A stretch of DNA of 64,000 bases from Halarcobacter ebronensis (GCF_013201825.1 NZ_CP053836.1:2480001-2544000), one strand, 5' to 3'; shown: positions 18,343-28,438, numbered from the stretch's first letter. A program made the numbers and translations. Notes: a model not told the origin generated them from the sequence alone.

Positions 18343-18551
18343 TTGAAAGATAATATATCGGTGCGGAACTAAAGCAATTATAAAAAATAATTAGCTTGAT
18401 GGCGAGTTTGATAGTTATACTTTAAATTTGAGTGGCAACAAGAACAGCATTGCTAGTTCGTATTTTATAAGTCTAAATTTGGTGTAACAATTATCAGGTA
18501 GGAGAAATCCTACCCTAACGAACTCTTTATCCTAAAATAAAGGTTCTAGAA
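18343..18551 (+). ncRNA. Candidate IS110 bridge RNA / structured 5' region
   Basis: IS110-group elements encode a bridge RNA in the noncoding left end before the transposase (established for IS621). Here that region holds three hairpins: GAACAGC/GCT-A-GTTC at 18442-18459; a perfect GGTAGGA-GAAA-TCCTACC tetraloop hairpin at 18497-18514; and GAACTCTTTAT/ATAAAGGTTC at 18520-18543. The boundaries are estimates. The target and donor loops were not identified. Confidence 0.4.
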
Positions 18552-19523
18552 ATGTATTCTATCGGATTAGATATTAGTAAGTCAACAATCAATGTGTATG
18601 TTCCATATAATGATTTAGATTTGATTATTGAGAATAATCTAAAATCAATAAAAAGTTTATATTCTAAATTAAAAAAATATTATAAAAAAGAACTGGATAA
18701 ATTAGTGTTTGTTTATGAACCAACTTCTAATTACTCTTTTTTATTAAAATCTTTTTGTGCAAATCAAAATATAAAAAGTTTTATTGTCAATCCTAAAAAA
18801 AGTGCAAGCTTTGCGAAAGTAATCGGACATAGAAATAAAACAGATATAAAAGATGCTAGATTACTTTCTAAGATGATTGTAACAGCTAAAAATGAAGATA
18901 TTAAAGTACCTATAATTAATTCGGTTGAAGAAGAGTTAAAAGAATTAATAGCCTGTTATAAACTTATTATTAAACAACAAGTAATAGCCAAAAATCATAT
19001 TGCAGCTTTAAAAGCAAAAAGAGAAAAGAGCTATTCAATTAAAGAGTTAGAATCACAGTATCAATTTTTAAAAAAGCAAGAATTAAAACTTATTAAACAA
19101 ATTAAATCTATGATAAAAAAAGATGAGAAACTCCAAGAAGCATTTAAAAATATTCAAACAATTGATGGTATAGGAGAAATATCTGCAATAGTATTATTAT
19201 CACATTTCACACAATATCCAAATGCCAATCAAAAACAAATAGTATCCCTAGCAGGATTAGATCCAATAGAAAAGAGTTCAGGAAGTTCAGTTAAAGGTAA
19301 GACTAAAATATCAAAAGCAGGTTCAAAAATATGTAGAGGTACTTTGTTTATGCCAGCAATGACATCTGTACGACATAATGAAAGATTAAAAAGTTTTTAT
19401 GATAGGTTAAAAGAGAATGGGAAACACACAACAGTTATACAAGTTGCAATTATGCGAAAATTATTAATTATTGCTCATTCAATTTATAAAAATAATGAAG
19501 TCTATGAGCCAAATAGGATTTAA
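18552..19523 (+). CDS. IS110-family DEDD recombinase/transposase
   Basis: 323 aa. The N-terminal RuvC-like domain keeps the full catalytic set: Asp7 (GLDISK), Glu56 (VYEPTSNY), Asp98 and Asp101 (HRNKTDIKDA). After a coiled coil, the C-terminal Transposase_20 domain has GIGEISAIVLL and LAGLDPIEKSSGSS, with Ser242/Ser243 at the place of the nucleophilic serine of IS621. The reading frame is full length and looks active. The ribosome binding site sits in or next to a hairpin (18520-18543), which could limit translation from read-through mRNA. Confidence 0.93.
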   Translation: MYSIGLDISKSTINVYVPYNDLDLIIENNLKSIKSLYSKLKKYYKKELDKLVFVYEPTSNYSFLLKSFCANQNIKSFIVNPKKSASFAKVIGHRNKTDIKDARLLSKMIVTAKNEDIKVPIINSVEEELKELIACYKLIIKQQVIAKNHIAALKAKREKSYSIKELESQYQFLKKQELKLIKQIKSMIKKDEKLQEAFKNIQTIDGIGEISAIVLLSHFTQYPNANQKQIVSLAGLDPIEKSSGSSVKGKTKISKAGSKICRGTLFMPAMTSVRHNERLKSFYDRLKENGKHTTVIQVAIMRKLLIIAHSIYKNNEVYEPNRI

Positions 19524-19996
19524 TTCTTTTAATGATTATATTTATGTTTTTTTAAGGTGGCAACTCGCTAAAATGTGATATTAAATCACATTTCTTAACG
19601 CTCAAACAGTTTCGACTTTTTTAGCTTTAAATCATAAAAATCTTAGCTTTAACAAAGTCTGGACTAAAGAACTAGCTGCGAAATTTAAAGAATTAAAAAA
19701 TCTTTGATTTTTTATCAATATCCTTTCCAACCTCTGCAACTGCCGAAAAAACATAAAGATATTTATGATAAGCGTGAGGACTGTTTGACTGAGTAGAAGG
19801 TATTGAATATACCTTTTATGAAGGAGTTCCGCAACGCAATAAATATTTTTATATCTTTGAGGGTATTTGCTTTAGCAAACAGTGAAGCCGTTGGTGGCTT
19901 TTTACATTACTTTTTGCCACCAAAAAGTGATAGAAGCGCAACTCTTTGCAAAAAAGTGCAAGAGAGAATAAAAGCTTTAGCTTTTATAAAATTGTT
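19524..19996. other. Noncoding stretch after IS110 element
   Basis: No supported gene in 473 bp. It holds the 9-bp hairpin AAATGTGAT/ATCACATTT (19571-19593), and near 19890-19920 a GGTGGC...GCCACC inverted repeat. An open frame of 65 codons at 19803-20000 spans these repeats but has no family features and looks like chance. The sequence resembles a dispersed intergenic repeat rather than a gene. Confidence 0.4.
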
Positions 19997-20809
19997 TTAA
20001 TTAAGCAACCCTTTTAAACTCTTTACAGTAAAGAGTCTAAGACCCTGCCCTTTCTCAGCTTTTAGCTCATTTGTAAACCCAGCTTTAGAGAAAAGCATAA
20101 CTTCATCAGGAACAAGCTCTAGTTTCTCACAAAGCTCTTTTAATCTTGATAGTTCTGTTTTTTTCATCTTAGAGTTTGTATATCTACAAGAACCAATTAT
20201 AACTTTCCCACTTTTACTCTGAGCTAAAAGTTCTATCTCATTTTTATCTTCATCCCAATATCTTCCAATCTCTTCAATTTCATCTTCTGTAAAAATAGTT
20301 TTTACATATTCGTGGCAAAGTTGTTCAAAAATAAGGTGCATAAACTCATTTTGATAGTTATTAAATCTTTCAAAAACTTCATCATATTCCCCTCTTATAA
20401 CACCTCTATAAAGTGGAGAAACAAAAGCAAACCAAAATCTTAAAAATGGAGCTGTAAAAAGAAGTTTATCTGCCACATCATTATCTTCAAATTTATTTGT
20501 AAGAAAATCAAGTGAAGTCTCTGTTTGAATTATATTTAACTCTTCAAGCTCATATAAATCTTTAACACCCTCTTCATACTCAACTTCTGCTCTTTTAAAA
20601 GCTGAATTAACTCTTCTATCACCAAGGGCAATTCCTGTTAGAATTTTATGAAAAGGTGCATGATTTTTTGTAAGCTTTTCTATAAACTTTTCTATTTTTT
20701 CATACTCATTTAAAATATGTCTAATTATCAAACTTCTTAGAGGTTTTGACATATCAATTTTTGTATCAAGTCCACCAAAAACTGCAAAATAGTTTAGTGC
20801 TGTTTCCAT
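19997..20809 (-). CDS. DUF234-family protein, N-terminus probably frameshifted
   Basis: A 270-aa protein resembling the DUF234 C-terminal region found with archaeal-type ATPases and as a stand-alone protein in Campylobacterota; the fold is restriction-endonuclease-like (KSGKVIIGSCRYTNSKM). The ATG at 20809 is probably internal. Thirty-odd codons upstream are open in frame (ending IEQFQIFCETNRPKD) and read like real protein, but hold no ATG, GTG or TTG. An ATG at 20912, one base after the yaiI stop, would join this frame if one base were absent from the T7 tract at 20893-20899. The gene follows yaiI directly. Confidence 0.7.
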   Translation of the reverse strand: METALNYFAVFGGLDTKIDMSKPLRSLIIRHILNEYEKIEKFIEKLTKNHAPFHKILTGIALGDRRVNSAFKRAEVEYEEGVKDLYELEELNIIQTETSLDFLTNKFEDNDVADKLLFTAPFLRFWFAFVSPLYRGVIRGEYDEVFERFNNYQNEFMHLIFEQLCHEYVKTIFTEDEIEEIGRYWDEDKNEIELLAQSKSGKVIIGSCRYTNSKMKKTELSRLKELCEKLELVPDEVMLFSKAGFTNELKAEKGQGLRLFTVKSLKGLLN

Positions 20810-20913
20810 ATCTTTTGGTCTATTTGTTTCACAAAATATTTGAAACTGTTCTATTAGTGGTTTATCATTTAGTAATATGGGAGAGCCTTTTGTTTTTTTG
20901 GAAGTATAACATA

Positions 20914-21363
20914 CTATTTAATATATTTTTGTAAAAACATATTTAACTGATTTGCAAATCTTTGTGTATCATTTTTGGAAAAAGGCTTAGGTCCTTTTGT
21001 AATCTCCCCACTATCTCTTATCTCTTCCATTAAGTTTCTCATAGCTAAATACTCTTTGATATTGTCTTTTGTAAAGAGCTCTCCCCTATGATCAATTGTA
21101 TGGGCATCTTTTTCTATAACTCTATCTGCCAATGGAATATCGGCTGTTATAACCAAATCATGTTCGTTTACAAGTTCTACTATTCTATCATCTGCTTCAT
21201 TTGCGCCCAAAGAGACTATCTCATAGTTTACAAAGTTTGATTTTCCAATATCAATTTTTTTATTTGAGATTACAAAAGTTTTTAATTCTAATCTGTTTAT
21301 GGCTTTTAAAACTATAGGTTTTAGAAGATTAGGGAAGGCATCACCATCTATGTAGAGTATCAT
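20914..21363 (-). CDS. YaiI/YqxD-family (DUF188) protein
   Basis: 149 aa. The N-terminus MILYIDGDAFPNLLKPIVLKA and the central DLVITADIPLADRVI with HTIDHRGELFTKDNI are diagnostic of the YaiI/YqxD family, a PIN-like fold with conserved aspartates. The molecular function is not established. The DUF234 gene follows immediately downstream on the same strand. Confidence 0.9.
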   Translation of the reverse strand: MILYIDGDAFPNLLKPIVLKAINRLELKTFVISNKKIDIGKSNFVNYEIVSLGANEADDRIVELVNEHDLVITADIPLADRVIEKDAHTIDHRGELFTKDNIKEYLAMRNLMEEIRDSGEITKGPKPFSKNDTQRFANQLNMFLQKYIK

Positions 21364-21506
21364 ATTTTATCTATTTCCCTCTGTTACTTTTCAATTTATT
21401 TAGCATTAAAATATATAAATGCCTAATCTAAAGTTACCATTATTTTCCTAAACTTTAACATATGCTTTACGTCAGAAAATGTAAATAAAAAAAGATTTTA
21501 AGTTAG

Positions 21507-21534
21507 AAATAGAGGGAATACTTCCCCTCTATTT
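21507..21534. terminator. Terminator at 3' end of chemoreceptor gene
   Basis: AAATAGAGGG at 21507-21516 pairs with the following CCCTCTATTT, abutting the stop of the minus-strand chemoreceptor. T-rich sequence follows on both strands, so it can serve both directions. Confidence 0.65.
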
Positions 21535-23651
21535 TAATCTTTTCTAAATTTCTTTTCTTCAACACTATCTATAATATTTTGTGCAATTGATGAAGTGTCA
21601 ATTGCAATTTTATGTGTATGTGCTGCTACACTTGCATTTTCTTGGGTTCTTGTATCAAGTTTTGCAACTGCATCATTTATCTGTTCAATCCCTTGTTTTT
21701 GTTCATTTGCAGCACTCTCTATTTGTTTTATCAATTGAGTTGTTTTACTTATGTTCTCATTAAGTATTAAGTATCCATCTATCATTTCATCCGCATTTTT
21801 CTTACCTGTATTAGCTTTAGTTGTTGCATTTTCCACTAAATCTTTTATCTCTTTTGCTGCTTCAGCACTTCTACTTGCCAAATTTCTTACTTCTTGTGCT
21901 ACAACGGCAAAACCTTTCCCTGCTTCACCTGCTGTTGCTGCTTCTACCGCTGCATTTAAAGAGAGAATATTAGTTTGGAAAGCTATTTGATCAATTACTG
22001 TAATAGCTTCTGCAATTGCTGATGTTTGTTCATTTATTTCATTCATTGATTCAACTGTAAATTTTGCCAATCTTTGTCCATCATTGATTGAATTAGTTAA
22101 ATTATTTGAAAAATTTACCATTTTTGAAATATTTTGTGTTGTCTCAACTATTGTGGAAGTAATCTCTTCAATTGAAGCGGAAGTCTCTTCTAAAGAGGCT
22201 GCTGTTTCATTTGACGATCTATTTAAAATATCAACATTTTCTAAAAGTTGTTTTGCATTATTTTCTAAAGTTGCACCAAGTTTATAGTTCTCTTGCAACA
22301 TCTCATTAATAATATCACATAAGCCATTTAATCCTTGTGAGATTTTTCCCGTTGGATTTTCTATATCTTTTTCAAAATCAAGTTTTGAATAATTATCTAA
22401 AGAGTCTAAAATACTATTTATATTATTATTTACATTTAATCTTATAGTATCAATCATCTCATTTAAAATACTTTTTAATTCATCTAAAGATTTATTTGAA
22501 GTCATCTTCACAACTTGCACATCTAAACTTCCACTTTTTACTCTATTTACAACACTTTTAACATCTTCTATAAATGCTCTATCTTCATCTAAACCTTTTT
22601 TTACAGTTGCTATTTCTATATCAATTCTTTTGGCCATATTACCAAACTCATCTTTTGTATTGATATTTAGGTTATCTACACTACTTTTTTCACCTTTTAA
22701 ATATTCAAAAAAACCATTTAACCCTGATTCTAATGCTTTTAGAGGCTTTAACAATTTCAATAAAGTAAAATAGATAAAACTTAAAATTGCTATTAATAAT
22801 ACTATATACAATATTATTTCATAACCAATATTCTTTTTAATTTGTGCAAATATGGAATCCTTCTCTATTTCTAAAAGCAAGTACCAAGAAGTAAGGTTTA
22901 TTTTACTATAACTTACAAATTTTTCTACGCCATTCTCTTTTGCTTCAACAAATAAGCTATTTTTATCATTTTTAATTTTTTTAAAAAGTTCACTCTCTTT
23001 ATTTTGTAATTTTGTATTTTTATGAATTAATATCTTTCCTTCATTTGAAAGCAAATATGCCATTCCAGTATCTTTCATTTTTAAATTTAAGATTTTATTT
23101 ATAATAGTTTCAAGAAAAACATCTGCAGCAGCCACTCCGATTTGTTTCCCATCTTTTATTATTGGAGCAACAAAAGTGATAACAAGTTTTTTTCTTGCCA
23201 CACTCATAAAAGGTTCTGTAACACCTTTACTTCTTCTTTCTTCACAAAGTTTATACCAAGGTCTAATTCTTGAATCATAATTATTTTTATCTGGTCCTGC
23301 CGTAGTACCATTAGATCTAAGCACATTTCCATTTTGTGCTACTCCCGCATAAACACTTACAAAATCTCCAGACTGTTTTGCAAGCATCAATTTATCGATT
23401 AAATTTTGATTCTCAATAGTCAACTCTTCATTTTTAATCATCTCTGCGACAGATACCACTATTTGTAGTTTTGATTCTAAATAATCATCAATAAACTTTG
23501 AAGTTCCTTGAGATAAGGACTGTAGTTCTCGTTTTGCATGAGCATATTCAGATTCATATTCATTTGAGGTATTATAAAAACCTAAAATAAAAAATGAAAA
23601 AGATATGCTAATAAGTAATAATGCCAAAAGCTTTGATTTTACACTATTCAT
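21534..23651 (-). CDS. Methyl-accepting chemotaxis protein (dCache), paralogue 1
   Basis: 705 aa. TM helices at about 8-27 and 275-297 bound a periplasmic double Cache sensor with the [11 protein letters not shown] motif near residue 128. A HAMP-like linker follows, then the cytoplasmic signalling hairpin near 560-600 ([27 protein letters not shown]). It is a close paralogue of the receptor at 26281-28401, nearly identical in the signalling part and diverged in the sensor. It has no CheR-docking tail. The promoter region carries a TGTCA/TGACA inverted repeat also present before the paralogue. Ligand unknown. Confidence 0.92.
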   Translation of the reverse strand: MNSVKSKLLALLLISISFSFFILGFYNTSNEYESEYAHAKRELQSLSQGTSKFIDDYLESKLQIVVSVAEMIKNEELTIENQNLIDKLMLAKQSGDFVSVYAGVAQNGNVLRSNGTTAGPDKNNYDSRIRPWYKLCEERRSKGVTEPFMSVARKKLVITFVAPIIKDGKQIGVAAADVFLETIINKILNLKMKDTGMAYLLSNEGKILIHKNTKLQNKESELFKKIKNDKNSLFVEAKENGVEKFVSYSKINLTSWYLLLEIEKDSIFAQIKKNIGYEIILYIVLLIAILSFIYFTLLKLLKPLKALESGLNGFFEYLKGEKSSVDNLNINTKDEFGNMAKRIDIEIATVKKGLDEDRAFIEDVKSVVNRVKSGSLDVQVVKMTSNKSLDELKSILNEMIDTIRLNVNNNINSILDSLDNYSKLDFEKDIENPTGKISQGLNGLCDIINEMLQENYKLGATLENNAKQLLENVDILNRSSNETAASLEETSASIEEITSTIVETTQNISKMVNFSNNLTNSINDGQRLAKFTVESMNEINEQTSAIAEAITVIDQIAFQTNILSLNAAVEAATAGEAGKGFAVVAQEVRNLASRSAEAAKEIKDLVENATTKANTGKKNADEMIDGYLILNENISKTTQLIKQIESAANEQKQGIEQINDAVAKLDTRTQENASVAAHTHKIAIDTSSIAQNIIDSVEEKKFRKD

Positions 23652-23694
23652 TCTATCCCCTTTTAAATTTTGGGGCTAATAATATAATAACTTG

Positions 23695-23721
23695 TTGTCA
23701 TTTAGATGTCAAAAATGACAA
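23695..23721. promoter_or_regulatory. TGTCA/TGACA inverted repeat upstream of chemoreceptor
   Basis: TTGTCATTT (23695-23703) and AAATGACAA (23713-23721) are exact inverted repeats; an inner TGTCA-N4-TGACA (23707-23720) overlaps. It lies 44-70 bp before the start codon, at the same place as the ATGTCATATATATGACAT palindrome before the paralogous receptor. A shared regulator site is inferred. Confidence 0.45.
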
Positions 23722-23796
23722 ATTATTTTATTTATAATTTTCTAAATGCATATTGGTAGGGATTTTCTAACATAAATAATTAATATATAATTTTTA

Positions 23797-23994
23797 CTAC
23801 AATATCTCTTGGACTCGTCCTATTTGACCATCTTCAAGTCTTACTTTTATTCCCCTTGGATGAAAACTAGAGTTTGTTAAAATATCTTTTACAACACCTT
23901 GGGTTAGTTTACCTGTTCGCTGGTCTTGTTTAAGGACAATTTTTACACTAAGTCCAGCTTTTATATCTGCTCTATCTTTAGGGTCTCTTATCAT
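23797..23994 (-). CDS. ywbE: YwbE-family protein (DUF2196)
   Basis: A 65-aa basic protein with the whole YwbE family sequence (RADIKAGLSVKIVLKQDQRTGKLTQG..VKDILT..SFHPRGIKVRL..GQIGRVQEI). The function is unknown; the fold is a small beta barrel. It overlaps the stop of the 162-aa gene upstream by one base, so the two are coupled. Confidence 0.92.
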   Translation of the reverse strand: MIRDPKDRADIKAGLSVKIVLKQDQRTGKLTQGVVKDILTNSSFHPRGIKVRLEDGQIGRVQEIL

Positions 23995-24482
23995 TACTTC
24001 GCTTTGTAAAAAAGAACTTTTTTTATCTCATCAAGATGATAAAAGAAGATTGTTTTAAAAGCAAAAGTAACTTTTGTCTTTTTTTCTACACTTGTATCCA
24101 AAATATTAAAAGTAAAACTTCCACCTTCACTCTCTTTTGATTCAAAAGTAACAGTTACAGGTTTTAAAGCTCTTATAATATTCATTGTCGCTTTATACTC
24201 TTTTGGATTTGCACCATCAAGCATATCTCCATCTCTTTCCTCTTTTCTAATAGCCTCAAAAAGAGTAGTTAGTGTATCTTTGTATATTGCTTTGCTTAAA
24301 CTTATTCTTGCTTTTTTTGTGTGAAAAGCTGCACTTGTATTTAACAAACCATTTGGTTTTAGTGCTCTTATCTCTTCAACAATATTTAAAAAGAAGTTAG
24401 CTCCACCCATTTGTTGTGCATAGTTACTAAACTCTTCATGTAAAGACTCTTTTGTCTTTGTATCTAATTTATTGAAATCCAT
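23994..24482 (-). CDS. Conserved hypothetical protein, 162 aa
   Basis: A soluble protein with no signal peptide. The first half is helical (KTKESLHEEFSNYAQQMGGANFF), the second half predicted strand-rich (VTVTFESKESEGGSFTFNILD). No family recognised. It lies between a methyltransferase gene (9-bp gap) and ywbE (1-bp overlap), so a single transcript of three small genes is likely. Confidence 0.75.
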   Translation of the reverse strand: MDFNKLDTKTKESLHEEFSNYAQQMGGANFFLNIVEEIRALKPNGLLNTSAAFHTKKARISLSKAIYKDTLTTLFEAIRKEERDGDMLDGANPKEYKATMNIIRALKPVTVTFESKESEGGSFTFNILDTSVEKKTKVTFAFKTIFFYHLDEIKKVLFYKAK

Positions 24483-24491
24483 ATATCTTTT

Positions 24492-25151
24492 TTACTCTCT
24501 TGTATATTTGATTAGTTGACCCTTAAAAGCTTTTGTTAAATACTCATCAGTTTTTTTAGGTTTAAACTGCATAAATGAAAAACCTAAAGTTACCATAATT
24601 TTGCTAAACTTTGCATGATTTCCTCTTCCTGGGTCTGAGATTATTATTTCACACTTCTTTTTTGCATGTTTACTTACAAAAGAGGATAACTCTTCAATAT
24701 GCCATCTCTCATATAAAATATCACTTCCAATAATCAAATCAAATTTCCCTAAAGTATCATCCTCATCACTCCAACTTGTTCTCTCAAAAGGAATATTTTT
24801 TAGGTTATTTAATGCAGAATTATAATTTAGAAAACTTTCAACTTCAGGATGATAGTCTGTTGCAGTTATATCAACATTTTTGCTATTTAAGAGGTGACTT
24901 GATAAGGCTATGCCACATCCAATTTCTAATACTCTTTTCCCTCTTACATCATAATCTTTTATATATTTTGCTAAAACTTCTGATGCTGGCCAAACTACTC
25001 CAAAAAGAGACCAAGTTGCAGAAGATATTCCATATTCATTTAGCTCCTGCTCTTTTTCATTGTCATACTCTTGTTTGTCTCTAAGTGTTTTTAGGTGAAT
25101 GTCTATTTTATCAAATTCATAGGTGTTGTACTTTACACGAATATTACTCAT
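24492..25151 (-). CDS. Class I SAM-dependent methyltransferase (MTF16-like)
   Basis: 219 aa with the Rossmann motif I VLEIGCGIALSSHLL at about 76-90 and the post-motif FDLIIGSDILYE, of the type seen in METTL21/nicotinamide N-methyltransferase-like enzymes that often modify protein lysines. The first gene of a three-gene unit with the 162-aa protein and ywbE. The substrate cannot be told from context. Confidence 0.82.
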   Translation of the reverse strand: MSNIRVKYNTYEFDKIDIHLKTLRDKQEYDNEKEQELNEYGISSATWSLFGVVWPASEVLAKYIKDYDVRGKRVLEIGCGIALSSHLLNSKNVDITATDYHPEVESFLNYNSALNNLKNIPFERTSWSDEDDTLGKFDLIIGSDILYERWHIEELSSFVSKHAKKKCEIIISDPGRGNHAKFSKIMVTLGFSFMQFKPKKTDEYLTKAFKGQLIKYTRE

Positions 25152-25179
25152 TTATTTCCTTTATTTAGTTAATCAATAA

Positions 25180-25278
25180 ATAAAGTTAAATTAGTCCATA
25201 AAAGAGTAAAGAAGCAGAAGATATTAATTAAAATTTTTTTCATTATATAATTAATATCTTAAATTAACTTAACTTTAT
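25180..25278. repeat. Nested inverted repeats in intergenic region
   Basis: The 354-bp gap 25152-25505 between divergent genes has no coding signal. It contains a perfect 13-bp inverted repeat AAGATATTAATTA (25218-25230) / TAATTAATATCTT (25248-25260), nested inside a 10-bp pair ATAAAGTTAA (25180-25189) / TTAACTTTAT (25269-25278). The arrangement could be a structured RNA, an operator array or a small degenerate mobile repeat. Confidence 0.5.
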
Positions 25279-25505
25279 AAAAAAACAAGGGTAAGTTATA
25301 TCTTATATAATTGAAAATTTTTTATCTTACTTTGTCTAATTTTGACTCAAATAGATTAAGAAAAAATAGAAAAAGACAATATTATTGTGACTTTAAAATA
25401 CCTAAAAAAGCTATTGGTTTTGATTACTATATTATCAAATTGTATTTTTTGAGTATAGTGATGGTAAAATAATAAAATAATTCACATCTATAAAAAGGTA
25501 TATCT

Positions 25506-26258
25506 ATGATATATGATAACTTGAGAGAAGAGGCACTAAAAAGTGCAAAAAAAAATAGCCTAGTATTAGAGAGTTTTTTTGTTGGAGAGCTTTTTACCTA
25601 TGTATTAGTAAAAGGTGAAAATAGAAGTCAAGTGGGAATAGCCCTAACTCCAAATGGAGAGGGAAATATTTTAGAAAAGAATTTCAAATCGTTAGAAGAG
25701 TTATTAAATGAAACAAGTTATAACCCATCTTTAAGAGCAGTTACACTTGCTGCAATTAATGCAATAGGACAGTATGAACTTCAAGATGAGAATATTGATG
25801 TAAAAGATGACCTAAGAGATGAGATTTATGACCTAATTATAAAAAACAGTAGTGATTCTGATCATATTGTTTTTATTGGGCACTTAAGACCACTTATTAA
25901 AAAGATACAAGAGCAAAGAGAAAATACAACTATCTTCTCAAGAATAAAAATTGAGCCAGAACTTGGAGTTTATAATGATATCTTTGAATATGAAGCTATC
26001 TCAAAAGCAGATATTGTTGTAATAACAGGAACAACTCTTATTGGCTCAACAATAGATGCAATACTTAAATTTACCTCAAAAGCAAAAATGGTTGTTATCT
26101 CTGGTTTCTCAGCAGGTGCAAACCCTAATTGGTTTAAGAATAGTGGAATTACCCATGTGGCAAGTCTTAGCCTAAAAGAGTGCAAAAAAGAGGATGTACT
26201 TCTTAATGATTTGGAAACTATCTTTAAAAATGGATGTTATATACAAACAATCCAATAA
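25506..26258 (+). CDS. DUF4213/DUF364 domain protein
   Basis: 250 aa. The N-terminal part (DUF4213, enolase-N-like) includes RSQVGIALTPNGEG; the C-terminal DUF364 Rossmann-like part has VFIGHLRPLIKKIQ and VVITGTTLIGSTIDAIL followed by VISGFSAGANP. Members are often linked with metal or molybdopterin handling, but no biochemical role is established. It is a single plus-strand gene; its stop codon lies in a terminator shared with the converging chemoreceptor. Confidence 0.85.
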   Translation: MIYDNLREEALKSAKKNSLVLESFFVGELFTYVLVKGENRSQVGIALTPNGEGNILEKNFKSLEELLNETSYNPSLRAVTLAAINAIGQYELQDENIDVKDDLRDEIYDLIIKNSSDSDHIVFIGHLRPLIKKIQEQRENTTIFSRIKIEPELGVYNDIFEYEAISKADIVVITGTTLIGSTIDAILKFTSKAKMVVISGFSAGANPNWFKNSGITHVASLSLKECKKEDVLLNDLETIFKNGCYIQTIQ

Positions 26259-26280
26259 AATAGAGGGGAATCCTCTATTT
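26258..26280. terminator. Bidirectional terminator
   Basis: AAATAGAGG (26258-26266) and CCTCTATTT (26272-26280) form a 9-bp stem with a 5-nt loop and T tracts on both strands. It sits exactly between the converging DUF364 gene and chemoreceptor gene. Confidence 0.8.
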
Positions 26281-28401
26281 TTAATGTCTTCTAAATTTTT
26301 TCTTCTCAACATTCTCAATGATATTTTGTGCTATTGTTGATGTATCGATTGATATTTGATGTGCATGAGAGGCAACACTTGCATTTTCTTGGGTTCTTGT
26401 ATCAAGTTTAGCAACGGCATCATTAATTTGTTCAATTCCCTGTTTTTGTTCATTTGCTGCATTTTCAATCTGTTTGATTAAATGGCTTGTATTATTAATA
26501 TTTTCATTTAATACAGAATATCCCTTAATCATCTCATCTGCATTCTTTTTACCTGTATTTGCTTTTTGTGTCGCATTTTCAACCAATTCTTTTATCTCTT
26601 TTGCTGCATCTGAACTTCTTGAAGCTAGATTTCTAACCTCTTGGGCAACAACAGCAAACCCTTTTCCAGCCTCTCCTGCTGTTGCTGATTCTACTGCTGC
26701 ATTTAAAGATAAAATATTTGTTTGGAAAGCAATTTGATCAATTACTGTAATTGCTTCTGCAATTGCAGTAGTTTGTTCATTTATCTCATTCATTGACTCT
26801 ACTGTAAGTTTTGCCAATCTTTGTCCATCGTTAATCGATTCAATAAGATTATTTGAGTAGATAGCCATTTTTGCAATATTTTGTGTTGTTTCAATAATAG
26901 TTGAAGTGATCTCTTCAATTGAAGCGGAAGTCTCTTCTAGTGAAGCTGCTGTTTCATTTGAAGATTTATTCAATTTATCAACATTTTCTAACAGTTGTTT
27001 AGCATTATTTTCCAATGTTGTTCCAAGTTTATAGTTCTCTTGTAACATCTCGTTAATAATATTACATAAGCCATTTAATCCCTGTGAGATTTTTCCTGTA
27101 GGATTTTTTATATTATCTACAAAGTCTAAATTTGAATAGTTATCTAAAGAGGTCAAAATTGTATTTATATTATTATGAACATTTTGTTTTACTGTATCAA
27201 TCATCTCATTTAGAATATCTTTTAGATCATTTAATGATTGGTTTGATGTTTTATTAATAACTTGAACATTTAAATCACCCTCTTTTACCTTTGTTACTAC
27301 ACTTTTTACATTTTCAATTAATTTTCTATCTTCATCGATTCCTCTTTTTACACCCTCAATTTCAAAATCAATTCGTGTAGCCATACTCCCAAATTCATCT
27401 TTTGTATTAATATTTAACTTATCTACACTATCTTTTTCTCCTTTTAGATATTCAAAGAAACCATAAAGACCACCCTCTAATTTTTTTAAAGGATTAAGTA
27501 GTTTTAATAAAATAAAATATATAAAAGTTAAGATTGCAATTAGTAGAACAATATATAAGAAAACTTCTATTGCAATATCTTTTTTAATATCTGCAAAAAT
27601 TGCCTCTTTTTCTATCTCTATAACTAAATACCAAGAAGAGAGAGGAACTTTGTTATAACTAACTAATTTATCAACACCGTTATCTTTATATTCTGTAAAA
27701 AAAGTATCATTTTCAGTTTTTATGCTTTTAAAAAGTTGTCTCTCTTTATTTAAAAGTTCTTTCTCTTTATGTATTAATATTTTTCCATCATTTGAAAGAA
27801 GGTATGCATGTCCTCCTTTGATTTTTAGGTTCAAAATCTGCTCAACAATAGTATCTAAGAAGATATTTGCTCCTACTACTCCTATTAGCTTATCTTCTTT
27901 TAATACAGGAGCAAAGAGAGTTATTACTAATTTATTTGATGAAGCACTTATAAAAGGCTTTGTTACACCTTTTTTCTTAGTCTCTTTATATAATTTATAC
28001 CAAGGTCTTTCTCTTGAATCGTAATTCATTGTTGGAATGCTTTTCAAAGTACCATCAAACTTAATTAAATCCCCATTATCTTCCCTTCCAAAGTACATAC
28101 TAGCAAACTCACCAGCTTGTTTTCCAAGTAATAATTGATCAACTAAAACCTTATTTTCAATGGTTAAATTTTTATCATCAATCATATTTGCAACAGATGT
28201 TACAATTTGAAGTTTAGAAGAGAGATAATCCTCAATAAACTTTGCTGTCTGGGTAGATAAAGATAGTTGTTCTTGCTTGGCTAGAGAGTATTCAGATTCA
28301 TACTTATTATAAGCATTATAAAAACCCAATATAAAAAACGAAAGCGAAATACTAATCAACAATACTATTAAAAGTTTTGATTTTATACTAGTCATGAGCA
28401 A
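26281..28401 (-). CDS. Methyl-accepting chemotaxis protein (dCache), paralogue 2
   Basis: 706 aa. The layout matches the 21534-23651 receptor: TM helices near residues 10-28 and 275-297, periplasmic dCache with [11 protein letters not shown] near 128, then HAMP-like linker and signalling hairpin. The two proteins align end to end without large gaps; the sensor domains differ most in the membrane-distal part, so the ligands may differ. A perfect 18-bp palindrome (28439-28456) lies upstream. The MLMTSIKSK start offers two Met; the second may be used. Confidence 0.92.
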   Translation of the reverse strand: MLMTSIKSKLLIVLLISISLSFFILGFYNAYNKYESEYSLAKQEQLSLSTQTAKFIEDYLSSKLQIVTSVANMIDDKNLTIENKVLVDQLLLGKQAGEFASMYFGREDNGDLIKFDGTLKSIPTMNYDSRERPWYKLYKETKKKGVTKPFISASSNKLVITLFAPVLKEDKLIGVVGANIFLDTIVEQILNLKIKGGHAYLLSNDGKILIHKEKELLNKERQLFKSIKTENDTFFTEYKDNGVDKLVSYNKVPLSSWYLVIEIEKEAIFADIKKDIAIEVFLYIVLLIAILTFIYFILLKLLNPLKKLEGGLYGFFEYLKGEKDSVDKLNINTKDEFGSMATRIDFEIEGVKRGIDEDRKLIENVKSVVTKVKEGDLNVQVINKTSNQSLNDLKDILNEMIDTVKQNVHNNINTILTSLDNYSNLDFVDNIKNPTGKISQGLNGLCNIINEMLQENYKLGTTLENNAKQLLENVDKLNKSSNETAASLEETSASIEEITSTIIETTQNIAKMAIYSNNLIESINDGQRLAKLTVESMNEINEQTTAIAEAITVIDQIAFQTNILSLNAAVESATAGEAGKGFAVVAQEVRNLASRSSDAAKEIKELVENATQKANTGKKNADEMIKGYSVLNENINNTSHLIKQIENAANEQKQGIEQINDAVAKLDTRTQENASVASHAHQISIDTSTIAQNIIENVEKKKFRRH

Positions 28402-28438
28402 ATCCTTTTCTTTTATTATACAATTTTATTAAGTTAAT

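Larger units (their letters stand above)
18300..19640 (+). mobile_element. IS110-family insertion element (ends approximate)
   Basis: An intact DEDD transposase is flanked by noncoding sequence on both sides (18085-18551 and 19524-19996). IS110 elements have no conventional terminal inverted repeats and make no regular target duplication, so the ends cannot be fixed by eye. A 9-bp hairpin (19571-19579 with 19585-19593) lies about 50 bp after the transposase. It may belong to the right end. Confidence 0.5.

Noticed and set aside
19803-20000. 65-codon plus-strand open frame after the IS110 element
   Set aside because: It spans inverted repeats, has no recognisable family and no convincing ribosome binding site; it looks like a dispersed intergenic repeat read as protein.
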